A stretch of DNA of 64,000 nt from Cupriavidus sp. WKF15 (GCF_029278605.1 NZ_CP119573.1:186001-250000), one strand, 5' to 3'; shown: positions 15,856-24,826, counted from the first letter of the stretch. Translations and numbers: made by a program. The notes: generated from the letters alone by a model not told the origin.

Positions 15856-17094
15856 ATGCCACTGACCCGCGAAGACAACGACCTGCTCACGCGCGTGGAG
15901 AATGGCGCGCCGATGGGCGAGATGATCCGCCAGCATTACTGGATTCCGGCCGTGCCCTCGGCCAAGCTGGTGGCCGACGGCGCGCCGGTGCGCGTACGCC
16001 TGCTGGGCAGCAACTACGTGGCGTTTCGCCGCACTGACGGCGCGGTGGGCGTGCTCGACGAACTATGCCCGCACCGCAAGACCTCGCTGCTGATGGCGCG
16101 CAACGAGGACAACGGCCTGCGCTGCATCTTCCACGGCTGGAAGCTCGACACCAGCGGCGAGGTCATCGAGGCGCCGAACCACGTCGGCGACCAGGCGCAG
16201 TTCTGCAAGCACGTGCGCGTGAACCGCTACGGCGTGCAGGAGCGCGGCGGCATCGTGTGGGTATGGCTGGGCAAGGGCGAGACGCCGCCGAAGTTCCCGG
16301 ACCTGCCCTTCACTTCGCTGCCCGAGGACCAGCGGTCGGTCACCAGCCAGGAAGTGCCGACCAACTGGGTGCAGGGCGTGGAAGCGTCGATGGATTCGTC
16401 CCACGTCGGCGTGCTGCATGAATCCACCACGCAGATCACCGCGGGCTCTGGCAACCAGCGCCTGCACATGACGAAGGCACTCGCGCCGCGCCTGGAATTC
16501 GAAGACCGCCCTTACGGCTACCGCTATGCCGCGTTGCGGCCGCTGCCCGACGACCAGTTCTATGCGCGCGTGAACAACTTCGTCATGCCGTGGTACGGCA
16601 TCATCTGCGCGCCCGATGAAAAGGGTCCGAGCACGGTGTTCTTCTCGACGCCGGTGGACGATGTCACGCACCGCGCTTGGTTCGTGCATTTCAATCCGCA
16701 CCGCCCGCTCGGCATGACCGTCATGTCGGCCACGCCTGATGTGTGGAACTTCCCGCCGCTGCCGCCGGGCACGCCCGCCGACAACTGGGGCCAGAACCGC
16801 GACCTGATGCGCCGCGGCCACGCCACCGGGTTTCCGCAGCACCTGGGCACCGAGGACTTCGCCATGTTCATCGGACAAGGGCCGATTGCCGACCGCACCA
16901 CCGAGCAGCTCTGCTCGGCCGACGGCGCGGTGCTGCGCGTGCGCCAGGCGCTGTTGAAGTCGGTCCGCGAGTTCGTGGCCGGCAAGACCCCGATGCTCGC
17001 CGACAACCCGGACCTCGACTACAGCCGGATCGTCTCGGTCGGCGGCGTGCTGCCCGCGGGCGAAGACTGGCGTTCGCTGACCACGGCGCCCTGA
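15856..17094 (+). CDS. Rieske non-heme iron oxygenase, phthalate-4,5-dioxygenase family, copy 1
   Basis: 412 residues from ATG 15856, immediately after the hydratase stop. The Rieske [2Fe-2S] ligands are C71-x-H73 and C90-x2-H93 (CPHRKTSLL...GLRCIFHGW). The mononuclear iron site is in MDSSHVGVLHE (H-x4-H). N-terminal GAPMGEMIRQHYWIPA and the overall length fit oxygenase components of the phthalate dioxygenase (OphA2) and related demethylase group, which work as homo-oligomers with an FMN/[2Fe-2S] reductase. Such a reductase is encoded at 19492. The substrate is probably an aromatic acid; O-demethylation or ring dihydroxylation are both possible. Confidence 0.93.
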   Translation: MPLTREDNDLLTRVENGAPMGEMIRQHYWIPAVPSAKLVADGAPVRVRLLGSNYVAFRRTDGAVGVLDELCPHRKTSLLMARNEDNGLRCIFHGWKLDTSGEVIEAPNHVGDQAQFCKHVRVNRYGVQERGGIVWVWLGKGETPPKFPDLPFTSLPEDQRSVTSQEVPTNWVQGVEASMDSSHVGVLHESTTQITAGSGNQRLHMTKALAPRLEFEDRPYGYRYAALRPLPDDQFYARVNNFVMPWYGIICAPDEKGPSTVFFSTPVDDVTHRAWFVHFNPHRPLGMTVMSATPDVWNFPPLPPGTPADNWGQNRDLMRRGHATGFPQHLGTEDFAMFIGQGPIADRTTEQLCSADGAVLRVRQALLKSVREFVAGKTPMLADNPDLDYSRIVSVGGVLPAGEDWRSLTTAP

Positions 17095-17132
17095 GCGGCC
17101 GGCGCAAGACTGAAAAGAAGACGGAGACAACA

Positions 17133-18128
17133 ATGACCAGCCCCCGCTTCCGCTCGCGCCGCCAGCTGTTGCTGGCGGCGTGCGCAGGACTCGCCGCGCC
17201 CGCGGCTTCGTTCGCACAGTTGCGCGGCAAACCCGCCATCCGCATCCTGTTGGGCCTGCCGCCCGGTGGCGGCACCGATGCCATCGCGCGGTTCTTTGCT
17301 GATTCGCTGCCTGCGCTGCTCGATCAGCCGGTGATCATTGAGAACCGTGTTGGTGCTGGTGGCAGGCTGGCAGCCGATGCGCTGAAAACAGCCCAGCCGG
17401 ACGGTCTCACCTACATGATCGCGCCCAATGCGACACCGACCTTCCAGACGCTGGTATTCGGCAAACAACTCAAATGGGATCTGTGGAAGGACTTCGAGCC
17501 GGTGGCAGGACTTGTCTCCTTCCCATGTGGCATGGCGGCCGGCACCAGGACGCAGGCGAGCAATGCTGCAGGCTTTGTACGCTGGGCCAAGGCCAATCCG
17601 GACAAGGCCAACTTCGGTGTGCCCGGACTCGGAGGCCAGAACCATTTCCTTGGCATCCAGTTCGCCAGGAGCGCGGGAATTGACCTGCCAGTGGCTCCAT
17701 ACAAGGGTACGCCTCCGATGATTACCGATCTCCTCGGAGACCACATCGCTAGCGCTATCACACTGCTGGAGGATTTGCGCAAGTACCACCAATCGGGGCG
17801 CGTCCGGCTGCTCGGCATTTTCAGCGACAAACGTTCCGTGTTGGCGCCAGACATCCCCACGATGGCCGAACAAGGCTTCGACGTTACCCAAGGTGACGGC
17901 TGGACTGCGATGTGGGCGCCGGCCCGCACGCCGGCAAGGGAGATCGCGCGCATACAGACGGCGCTGCGCACCATCCTGTCTTCGCCGCAATCGCGCGATT
18001 TTCTGATGAAGCAGCTTGCGGTCGTACCAGACTACCTGGATGGCCAGCAGATGGCTCGCCGCCAGCGCGCCGAACTTGAAACCTGGGCGCCTGTCATCAA
18101 GGCCTCCGGCTTCCGCGCAGAGCTCTAG
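17133..18128 (+). CDS. Bug-family tripartite tricarboxylate transporter receptor, copy 2
   Basis: 331 residues with a twin-arginine-like or Sec signal (MTSPRFRSRRQLLLAACAG...SFA). It is followed by IRILLGLPPGGGTDAIARFF, ENRVGAGGRLAADALK and DGLTYMIAPNATPTFQ, hallmarks of Bug periplasmic receptors. GGAG lies 6 bases before ATG 17133. It shares DGLTYM-APNAT with the Bug protein at 7708, so the two are related paralogues, one in each divergent operon. Its codon use and base composition look somewhat less GC-biased than its neighbours. It sits between two Rieske genes. Confidence 0.92.
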   Translation: MTSPRFRSRRQLLLAACAGLAAPAASFAQLRGKPAIRILLGLPPGGGTDAIARFFADSLPALLDQPVIIENRVGAGGRLAADALKTAQPDGLTYMIAPNATPTFQTLVFGKQLKWDLWKDFEPVAGLVSFPCGMAAGTRTQASNAAGFVRWAKANPDKANFGVPGLGGQNHFLGIQFARSAGIDLPVAPYKGTPPMITDLLGDHIASAITLLEDLRKYHQSGRVRLLGIFSDKRSVLAPDIPTMAEQGFDVTQGDGWTAMWAPARTPAREIARIQTALRTILSSPQSRDFLMKQLAVVPDYLDGQQMARRQRAELETWAPVIKASGFRAEL

Positions 18129-18146
18129 AGGCAAGAGGGACACGAT

Positions 18147-19430
18147 ATGCTGAGCGAGGAAAAGAATCGCCTCTTGACCAATGTCGGCGCGGGTACACCC
18201 ATGGGCGAGGTGCTGCGTCGCCACTGGCACCCGATCGCGGGCATCGATGAACTGGAGCGCGAGCCGATCAAGCCTGTTCGGCTGATGGGCGAGGACTTGG
18301 TGCTCTACAAGGACCTGAGCGGTAACTACGGCTTGGTGGACAGGCACTGCGCCCATCGCCGGGCCGATCTGGCCTATGGTTACGTGGAAACTGACGGCTT
18401 GCGCTGCAACTACCATGGCTGGTGTTACGACCATCGCGGCCGCTGCGTCGAGCAGCCCTTCGAGCAAGTGGTCGATCCGGCGGGCAGGCTACTGGACCGC
18501 GTGCGCCTCAAGGCCTATCGCGTTGCCGCCAAGGCCGGCATGCTGTGGGCGTATCTGGGGCCGGACCCGGCTCCGCAACTGCCGGACTGGGAGCCCTTCA
18601 GCTGGGCCAATGGCTTCGTCCAGGTGGTATTTGCCGAGGTCCCCTGCAACTGGCTGCAGGCGCAGGAAAACTCCATCGACCCCGTGCACTTCGAGTGGAT
18701 GCATGCGAACTGGGGACGGCGGCTGCGCGGCGACCTGGGACAGCGGGCGCCGCGGCATCTGCGGCTCGCCTTCGAAGAGTTCGAGCACGGCTTCCTCTAC
18801 AAGCGCATCAGCGAGGATACCGACGAGCGCCACCCGCTGTGGACCATCGGACGCGTCTGCCTGTGGCCGAACGGCTTCTTCCTCGGCGACCACTTCGAAT
18901 GGCGCGTGCCGGTCGACGACACCAACACGCTGAGCGTCACCTGGTCCTTCATCCGTGTCCCGCGTGAAGCGGAGCCCTTCGTGCAGCGGGAGATTCCAAG
19001 CTGGACGAGCCCCACCCATGATCCGGCCACGGGGCGCTGGATCTCCAGCCACGTCATCAACCAGGACATCATCGCCTGGGTCGGGCAAGGACCGGTGACG
19101 GACCGCACGCGCGAGAACCTGGGCGCCAGCGACAAGGGCATCGCCATGATCCGCCGGCGGCTGCTCGACGATATCGACTCGGTAGCGCAAGGGCGCGACC
19201 CCAAGGGCGTCATCCGCGACGCGCAGGCCAACCACCGTCTGGTGCTGCCGTGCGATTCACGCGACTTCTTCCTCAACGGGCTGCCCCGCGCCGAATACGA
19301 GTGCCATCCGAAGTGGAACAAGCTGCTACGCCACTTCATCTTCCACGCCGGACAGCCGGAAGCCGTCCGGCGTGCCTACGAGGCCGCCACTGGCGTCGCG
19401 ATCGAGGACATCGACGTCGTGGATATCTGA
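18147..19430 (+). CDS. Rieske non-heme iron oxygenase, phthalate-4,5-dioxygenase family, copy 2
   Basis: 427 residues. Rieske ligands are C68-x-H70 and C87-x2-H90 (CAHRRADLAYGYV...LRCNYHGWCYD). The mononuclear iron motif is ENSIDPVHFEWMHANWG (D-x2-H-x4-H). The start MLSEEKNRLLTNVGAGTPMGEVLRRHW is a close family hallmark of phthalate dioxygenase-like oxygenases. It is not a close duplicate of the protein at 15856; the two probably act on different substrates or successive steps. It lies 18 bases after the Bug gene and upstream of the reductase gene, so both oxygenases can share one reductase. Confidence 0.93.
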   Translation: MLSEEKNRLLTNVGAGTPMGEVLRRHWHPIAGIDELEREPIKPVRLMGEDLVLYKDLSGNYGLVDRHCAHRRADLAYGYVETDGLRCNYHGWCYDHRGRCVEQPFEQVVDPAGRLLDRVRLKAYRVAAKAGMLWAYLGPDPAPQLPDWEPFSWANGFVQVVFAEVPCNWLQAQENSIDPVHFEWMHANWGRRLRGDLGQRAPRHLRLAFEEFEHGFLYKRISEDTDERHPLWTIGRVCLWPNGFFLGDHFEWRVPVDDTNTLSVTWSFIRVPREAEPFVQREIPSWTSPTHDPATGRWISSHVINQDIIAWVGQGPVTDRTRENLGASDKGIAMIRRRLLDDIDSVAQGRDPKGVIRDAQANHRLVLPCDSRDFFLNGLPRAEYECHPKWNKLLRHFIFHAGQPEAVRRAYEAATGVAIEDIDVVDI

Positions 19431-19491
19431 GTGCCGGCACCTGCCCCGCTGCGATGCCCATGGCCGCTGGTGCCAAGCCTGGAGAGAATCA

Positions 19492-20460
19492 ATGAACCCT
19501 ACCGAAACCCTGCAACTGCGCGTCAGGTCGATTACCTGGGAGGCCGATGGCATCCTCAGCTACGAACTGCGCGCCGAGCCGCCGCTCAAGGAACTGCCAG
19601 TCTTCGACGCCGGCGCCCACATCGACCTGCACCTGCCCAACGGGCTGATCCGCAGCTACTCACTGCTGAACAGGCCCGACGAGCGGCACCGCTACGTCAT
19701 TGGCGTCAACAAGGATCCCCAGAGCCGCGGTGGCTCGCGCTACCTGCACGAAACGCTACGCCCCGGCGACATCCTCACCGTCTCCCCGCCACGCAACAAC
19801 TTCCCGCTGGAAGAAGGCGCGCCGCTGAGCGTGTTCATCGCGGGCGGCATCGGCATCACCCCGATCTTCGGCATGATCCAGCGCCTGCGCACGCTCGGCC
19901 GGCCCTGGCGCCTGCACTACGCGGCGCGCACGCGCAAGCAGGCTGCCTTCATCGACGCGCTGGAGGCCATGAATGGCCGCGACTGCGCCAACGTGCACGT
20001 CGCCTTCGACCGCGAGGCGGGGGGCAAGATGCTGGACATCCCTTCCATTGCAGCCGACCTGCCAGGCAACGCCCACATCTATTGCTGCGGCCCGGTGCCA
20101 ATGCTCGACGCCTTCGAGGCGGCAACCCAGGCGCTTCCACCAGCGCGCGTACACCGCGAGTACTTCGCCGCGCGCGAGGCCGCCGCCACCGAGGGGGGCT
20201 TCGTCGTGGAACTGGCGCGCAGCAAGCGCAGCCTCGAAGTGCCAAGCGGAAAGACCATTCTGGACTGCCTGCTCAGCGAGGGCATCGAACCACCCTACTC
20301 GTGTCAGGAAGGCGTATGCGGCACCTGCGAGGTGCGCGTGCTGGAAGGTGTGCCGGATCACCGCGACCTCGTGCTGAGCGAAGCCGAGCGCGCCACCAAC
20401 CAGCGCATGATGATCTGCTGCTCCGGCGCCAAGAGCCGCAAGCTCGTGCTGGATCTCTGA
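19492..20460 (+). CDS. Phthalate dioxygenase reductase/VanB-type oxidoreductase (FMN, NADH, [2Fe-2S])
   Basis: 322 residues from ATG 19492, about 7 bases after GGAGAG. Domain order is FMN barrel (IRSYSLLNRPDERHRY), NAD-binding domain (VFIAGGIGITPIFGMIQRL, HIYCCGPVPMLDAFE), and C-terminal plant-type ferredoxin (YSCQEGVCGTCEVRVLEG...MMICCSG, C-x4-C-x2-C-x29-C). It passes electrons from NADH to the Rieske oxygenases encoded just upstream. Length and order match PDR and VanB. Confidence 0.95.
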   Translation: MNPTETLQLRVRSITWEADGILSYELRAEPPLKELPVFDAGAHIDLHLPNGLIRSYSLLNRPDERHRYVIGVNKDPQSRGGSRYLHETLRPGDILTVSPPRNNFPLEEGAPLSVFIAGGIGITPIFGMIQRLRTLGRPWRLHYAARTRKQAAFIDALEAMNGRDCANVHVAFDREAGGKMLDIPSIAADLPGNAHIYCCGPVPMLDAFEAATQALPPARVHREYFAAREAAATEGGFVVELARSKRSLEVPSGKTILDCLLSEGIEPPYSCQEGVCGTCEVRVLEGVPDHRDLVLSEAERATNQRMMICCSGAKSRKLVLDL

Positions 20461-20502
20461 GCGGTGCGCGGCAGCCCCCATATTCAAGAAGGAAGCAAGA
20501 CC

Positions 20503-21300
20503 ATGAGCAATGAACTGGTGACTTATGAACTCGACGGCAACGTCGCCCTGATCGGCCTTAACCGCCCCGACAAGCGCAATGCCATCAACGAAGACGTGGT
20601 GTGGGCCCTGCACGATGCCGTCGTGCGTGCCGGCGAGGAAGCCGACGTGGGCGTGCTGTTCGGCCACGGCAGCAACTTCTGCGCGGGACTGGACCTGAAG
20701 GAAGCGCTGGCGCGCGCCTCGGGCGAGCAGCCGCGTCCGCGCAAGCGCACGCGCCATTCCTGGCATACCGTGTTCGACGGCATTGCGCGCGGGCCTATCC
20801 CGTTCGTCGCGGCGCTGCACGGCGCAGTGGTGGGCGGCGGGCTGGAACTTGCCACGGCCGCGCATATCCGCGTCGCGGACGAATCGGCGCTGTTCGGCCT
20901 GCCGGAAGGACAGCGCGGCATCTTTGTCGGCGGCGGGGGCACCGTGCGCATCCAGCGCGTGGTGGGCTACACCGTCATGGCCGACATGATGCTGACCGGC
21001 CGCCTGCTCAATGCGCAGGAAGGCGAGCGCGAACACATCGTGCGCTACGTGGTGCCGCAGGGCCAGGCGCTGGCCAAGGCGCGCGAACTGGCCGCGCTGG
21101 CCGCACGCAATACCGCCGACACGAACTGGCGCATCACCAACGTGCTGCCGCGCATCAACGACCTGTCGCACGACGACGGGCTGTTCGTCGAGTACCTGAC
21201 CTCGAACATCCCGCGCCCGCCAGAGGCGGCCGAACGCCTGCGCGACTTCGTCGAAGGCCGTGCCAAACCCCTCGCCGGCCCCGGCGCGAAATCAGAATGA
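20503..21300 (+). CDS. Enoyl-CoA hydratase/isomerase family protein (canonical)
   Basis: 265 residues; a crotonase with oxyanion-hole segments NFCAGLDLKEAL and HGAVVGGGLELATAAHIR, and a retained catalytic segment FGLPEGQRGIFVGGGGT containing Glu. An AAGGAAG Shine-Dalgarno precedes ATG 20503. It probably hydrates the enoyl-CoA made by the dehydrogenases of the divergent operon, feeding the hydroxyacyl-CoA dehydrogenase gene that starts 13 bases downstream. Confidence 0.92.
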   Translation: MSNELVTYELDGNVALIGLNRPDKRNAINEDVVWALHDAVVRAGEEADVGVLFGHGSNFCAGLDLKEALARASGEQPRPRKRTRHSWHTVFDGIARGPIPFVAALHGAVVGGGLELATAAHIRVADESALFGLPEGQRGIFVGGGGTVRIQRVVGYTVMADMMLTGRLLNAQEGEREHIVRYVVPQGQALAKARELAALAARNTADTNWRITNVLPRINDLSHDDGLFVEYLTSNIPRPPEAAERLRDFVEGRAKPLAGPGAKSE

Positions 21301-21313
21301 GCCAAGCAACGCC

Positions 21314-22666
21314 ATGACGACCACCACGATTCCATCGAGCGCCGATGCCGTAGCACAGGCCACGGCAGACTATGTCCGCTTCGCCCAGGCTGAAGCGGCC
21401 CATATCCCGGACTTCCCGCAGGACCTGCCGCTGCGCCCCGTCAACCACGTTGCCGTGATTGGCGCAGGCACCATGGGCGGCGGCATTGCGATGGCGCTGG
21501 CCAATATCGGCATTCCGGTCACGCTGATCGACAGCAGCCAGCAAGGACTGGATACCGGCCTGCGCCGCGTGCGCGACAACTACGCCGGCAGCGTCTCGCG
21601 CGGCAAGCTGGAAGCGTCAGCCATGGAAGCCAGGCTTTCGCTCATCAAAGGCTCCATTACCCTGGTCGATGCCGCGTCCGCCGACATGGTGATCGAAGCC
21701 GTCTTCGAGGACATGTCGCTGAAGCAGCAGGTGTTCCGCGAACTCGACGCGCGGTGCAAGCCTGGCGCCATCCTGGCGACCAATACCTCCGGGCTGGACG
21801 TCGATGCCATCGCGGCGGTCACGCGCCGCCCGCAAGACGTGGTCGGCGCCCATTTCTTCAGCCCGGCACACGTGATGCGCCTGCTCGAAGTGGTGCGTGC
21901 CCGCGACACCGCGCCGGACGTGATCGCCACGCTGATGGATCTGGGACGGCGCATGGGAAAGACCGCCGTGCTGGCCCGTGTCTACCCCGGCTTCATCGGC
22001 AATGCGCTGTTCCGCAACTACACGCGCGAAGCGCATTTCCTGCTCGAGGAGGGAGCGCTTCCTCATGAGGTCGACCAGGCCCTCACCGGTTTCGGCTATG
22101 CCATGGGCATCTTCGCCGTGCACGACATGGCCGGCAATGACGTGGGCTACCAGACCCGCAAGGCGCAGATGGCGACACGGCCGCAGGACCGGCGCTGGAA
22201 CGACCTGATCCTCAAGCTGACCGAACTTGGGCGCCTGGGACAGAAAAGCGGCAAAGGCTGGTACCGCTATGAACCCGGCAGCCGCCAGCCGCTGCGCGAT
22301 CCGGAGGTCGAAGCCTTCATCGAACAGGAATCCGCGCGGCTCGGCATCGCACGGCGCCCCATCGGCGCCGGGGAGATCATCAAGCGCTGCGTCTACGGCA
22401 TGGTCAACGAGGGCGCGAAGCTGCTCGAAGCCGGCGTGGCGCTGCGGCCCAGCGACATCGACACCGTCTACCTGACCGGCTACGGCTTTCCCGCGCGCCA
22501 TGGCGGCCCGATGTACTACGCCGACCGCATCGGGCTGCGCGAGGTGTACGCCGACATCGAGCGCTTCCACGCGCAGCACGGCTACTGGTGGGAACCGGCA
22601 CCGCTGCTGGCCCGGCTGGCGCGCGCAGGGAAGACTTTCGCCGACTACCAGCGCGGTCACGCGTGA
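21314..22666 (+). CDS. 3-hydroxyacyl-CoA dehydrogenase (two C-terminal domains)
   Basis: 450 residues from ATG 21314. The NAD-binding loop is HVAVIGAGTMGGGIAMALANIG. The catalytic segment is NTSGLDVDAIAAVTRRPQDVVGAHFFSPAHVMRLLEVV, with the His of the His-Glu pair in GAHFFSPAH. Two tandem 3HCDH C-terminal domains follow: the first around FIGNALFRNYTREAHFLLEEG, the second around IIKRCVYGMVNEGAKLLEAG and GFPARHGGPMYYAD. This is the C-terminal half arrangement of FadB/FadJ without the hydratase part, which is supplied by the preceding gene. It ends the plus-strand operon. Confidence 0.93.
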   Translation: MTTTTIPSSADAVAQATADYVRFAQAEAAHIPDFPQDLPLRPVNHVAVIGAGTMGGGIAMALANIGIPVTLIDSSQQGLDTGLRRVRDNYAGSVSRGKLEASAMEARLSLIKGSITLVDAASADMVIEAVFEDMSLKQQVFRELDARCKPGAILATNTSGLDVDAIAAVTRRPQDVVGAHFFSPAHVMRLLEVVRARDTAPDVIATLMDLGRRMGKTAVLARVYPGFIGNALFRNYTREAHFLLEEGALPHEVDQALTGFGYAMGIFAVHDMAGNDVGYQTRKAQMATRPQDRRWNDLILKLTELGRLGQKSGKGWYRYEPGSRQPLRDPEVEAFIEQESARLGIARRPIGAGEIIKRCVYGMVNEGAKLLEAGVALRPSDIDTVYLTGYGFPARHGGPMYYADRIGLREVYADIERFHAQHGYWWEPAPLLARLARAGKTFADYQRGHA

Positions 22667-22708
22667 GGCCGCGGGCAGCCATTTTCACGGCCTGGTCCCG
22701 CACTCCCG

Positions 22709-22764
22709 TTGCATTCCTAATACGGATTAACGTATACCACTATTTTTTATAAACATACCAGTAA
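22709..22764 (+). promoter_or_regulatory. Porin promoter region with repeated operator-like half-sites
   Basis: AT-rich block upstream of the porin. ATACCACTAT (22734-22743) and ATACCAGTAA (22755-22764) are direct repeats 21 bases apart, two helical turns. TTGCAT (22709-22714) followed after 18 bases by TATACC (22733-22738) could be a promoter of the same layout as the GntR promoters. The right half CATACCA matches the operator-like palindromes at 13312 and 13626. Confidence 0.45.
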
Positions 22765-22825
22765 GCGATAGTTCTGCCACTTCCCGAATCGCGGAAATGA
22801 CAGCCAAAACATGGAGGAGAACAGC

Positions 22826-23896
22826 ATGAAAAGAAACCTGGTCGGCCTTGCCTGCGTCATCGCCAGCGCCACCGCGGCCGCGCAGACGTCGGGCGTCACG
22901 CTGTACGGTGTGGCCGATGCCAACATCGAATACACCAACAACAACCTGGGAACGGGCCCGGACGGGCATTCCAGGGTTGGCGTGAACTCGGGCGGCCTGT
23001 CCCCGAGCCGCTGGGGCCTGCGCGGCACGGAAGACCTGGGGGGTGGCAAGCAGGCAATCTTCGCACTGGAAAGCGGCTTCACCCTGGATAACGGCGTTTC
23101 CACGCAAGGCGGGCGCCTGTTCGGCCGCCAGGCGTGGGTCGGCCTGCGCAGCGCCACGCAGCAACTGACGCTGGGCCGGCAATATACTTCGCTGTTCCTG
23201 ATGATGGCCAACTACTCGCCCACGGCGTATGCCACCACGTATGAACCCGTGGTGGGCATTGCCGGCTCGAACCTGCGCGAAGACAACATGGTGAAATACC
23301 ATGTCGACCTGGGCCCGCTGACGGCCGAAGCACACTGGGCCTTTGGCGAGCAGCCCGGAACGGTCACGGGTTCGTCGGCCTTCGGCGGCGGCTTCGACTA
23401 CCGTTTCGGCTCGTTCGGCATTGCCGGTGCCTATGACAGCCTCAACAGCGCCAAGACCGCCGATTACACCCGCACGCAGAAGGCAGCGCTGGGCCTGCGC
23501 TACCAGATCACGCCGGCGCTGCTGGCCCAGGCGGCGTACCGGTACAACAACAACGGAACGCGCGCGGCCAACACCGCTGCGCGCGACGACCTGTGGTGGT
23601 TTGCGCTGAACTACCAGGCAACCGGGGCGCTGCTGCTCACGGGTGCGTTCTACTACGACAACGTCAAGTCGCAGTACACAGCAACCAGCCAGACCAATCC
23701 GAGCAACCCGTGGCAGGTCACCTTCATCGCGGATTACTCATTGTCCAAGCGCACCGATGTCTACCTCAGCACGGCATACACCAAGAATGCGTCGCTGAAC
23801 TTCGAAAGCCTGAATGGCGCCGCAGCCGCCTACCAGATCGCACCTAACGAGCACAACCAGTTCGGCGTCGCCGTGGGTATGCGGCACAAGTTCTGA
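22826..23896 (+). CDS. Outer-membrane porin, Neisseria/OmpC-like (Porin_4) family
   Basis: 356 residues from ATG 22826, preceded by GGAGGAG at a good distance. Signal peptide MKRNLVGLACVIASATAAAQ is followed by the betaproteobacterial porin start TSGVTLYGVADANIEY. RWGLRGTEDLGGGKQAIFALESGF, GRQAWVGLRSATQQLTLGRQYT and the C-terminal GVAVGMRHKF with terminal Phe (outer-membrane insertion signal) complete the picture. It forms a 16-strand trimeric channel for small anionic solutes, and its position at the end of the catabolic operon suggests uptake of the pathway substrate. Confidence 0.95.
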   Translation: MKRNLVGLACVIASATAAAQTSGVTLYGVADANIEYTNNNLGTGPDGHSRVGVNSGGLSPSRWGLRGTEDLGGGKQAIFALESGFTLDNGVSTQGGRLFGRQAWVGLRSATQQLTLGRQYTSLFLMMANYSPTAYATTYEPVVGIAGSNLREDNMVKYHVDLGPLTAEAHWAFGEQPGTVTGSSAFGGGFDYRFGSFGIAGAYDSLNSAKTADYTRTQKAALGLRYQITPALLAQAAYRYNNNGTRAANTAARDDLWWFALNYQATGALLLTGAFYYDNVKSQYTATSQTNPSNPWQVTFIADYSLSKRTDVYLSTAYTKNASLNFESLNGAAAAYQIAPNEHNQFGVAVGMRHKF

Positions 23897-23916
23897 GTTG
23901 CCGCCCGCGTGGCGGA

Positions 23917-24681
23917 TCAGGCCGCCCGCGGGGCGGCGGGCTTGCGGCCACGCCTGGCGCCGCCGCGGGGTGCGGCGCTCTTGGCGGTGGTCGCCTCGCC
24001 GCCGCCCTCGCCCTCGAGGTAGCTGGCCGGCAAGGTAGAAAGGAACTCCGAGAATCCGGTCGTGCCAACCGGCGCGTGTTCAAGCATGGCCGCGTGCGCG
24101 GCGGCTTCATCGCCGCTCAGGATGGCCTCGGCAAGCCGCTGGTGGTCTTCCAGCACGCGCTGCCGGCGCGCCGGCGTTTGGAAGATGCGCGGGCGGTAGC
24201 GCTGCATCAGCCGGCGGATACCCTGGATCTGCGCCACCAGGTATTCGTTGTGGCTACCCGCATAGACCGTGTCATGGAACTCCGCATTGGCCTTGGCAAA
24301 GCGCTTGCCATCGTCTTCGGCATGCGCCTGCTCGCATTCGGCGCGGGCCGCCTTCAGGCTGGCGCGCTGATCATCGTCCATGCGGCGCGCGGCCAGCTTC
24401 GCCGCCACGGCTTCCAGCTCGCCAAGCAGCTCCAGGGTTTCGCGCAACTGCGTGATCGACAGGCGCGACACGAATACGCCCACGCGCGGCACGATGCGGA
24501 CCATGTTCTGCACGGACAGCTGCTGCAGCGCCTCCCGCACCGGCGTGCGGGAAACGCCGAAGCGCTCGGCCAGCATGCGTTCGTCCAGCGGGGTACCGGG
24601 CGGCATGTCGCCATCCTCGATCTCGCGCTGGATCGTGGCCTTGATCTCGCCGGCCATGCTCTTCTTCTCGGACTGTGTCAT
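23917..24681 (-). CDS. GntR-family transcriptional regulator with FCD domain, copy 2
   Basis: 254 residues from ATG 24681 (MTQSEKKSMAGEIKATIQRE); ATG 24657 with a GAGAAGAAG Shine-Dalgarno is an alternative. The HTH is MPPGTPLDERMLAERFGVSRTPVREALQQL. FCD histidines are NAEFHDTVYAGSHNEY, LEDHQRLAEAI and MLEHAPVG. A basic Ala/Gly/Arg-rich tail (GGARRGRKPAAPRAA) extends the C-terminus. It is a paralogue of the regulator at 13694 and converges on the porin gene. It may respond to the same or a related ligand and share operators. Confidence 0.93.
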   Translation of the reverse strand: MTQSEKKSMAGEIKATIQREIEDGDMPPGTPLDERMLAERFGVSRTPVREALQQLSVQNMVRIVPRVGVFVSRLSITQLRETLELLGELEAVAAKLAARRMDDDQRASLKAARAECEQAHAEDDGKRFAKANAEFHDTVYAGSHNEYLVAQIQGIRRLMQRYRPRIFQTPARRQRVLEDHQRLAEAILSGDEAAAHAAMLEHAPVGTTGFSEFLSTLPASYLEGEGGGEATTAKSAAPRGGARRGRKPAAPRAA

Positions 24682-24712
24682 CTGGTCTGGGGGTAAGCCG
24701 TCTTTGCTGCAC

Positions 24713-24742
24713 AGTATACCGAAACAGGATACTGGCATGCCA
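24713..24742 (-). promoter_or_regulatory. Promoter and palindromic operator of GntR copy 2
   Basis: On the minus strand TGGCAT (24742-24737), an 18-base spacer and TATACT (24718-24713) form a promoter. The perfect palindrome TGGCATGCCA (24733-24742) overlaps the -35 box. CAGTAT (24712-24717) and ATACTG (24729-24734) form a second inverted repeat inside the spacer. This parallels the promoter at 13626-13655 and suggests autoregulation. Confidence 0.55.
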
Positions 24743-24826
24743 TCCGGCGCCGAAAAGAAACAGACGAAACAGACATGACATGCCCCGCGTGCTGGTCCCG
24801 ACCGCCTCACCCTGCACGTTTGTGCA

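Noticed and set aside
17133..18128. Slightly lower GC of the second Bug gene taken as recent horizontal transfer
   Set aside because: The difference is modest, the gene is tightly packed within the operon, and there are no mobile-element ends or repeats around it.
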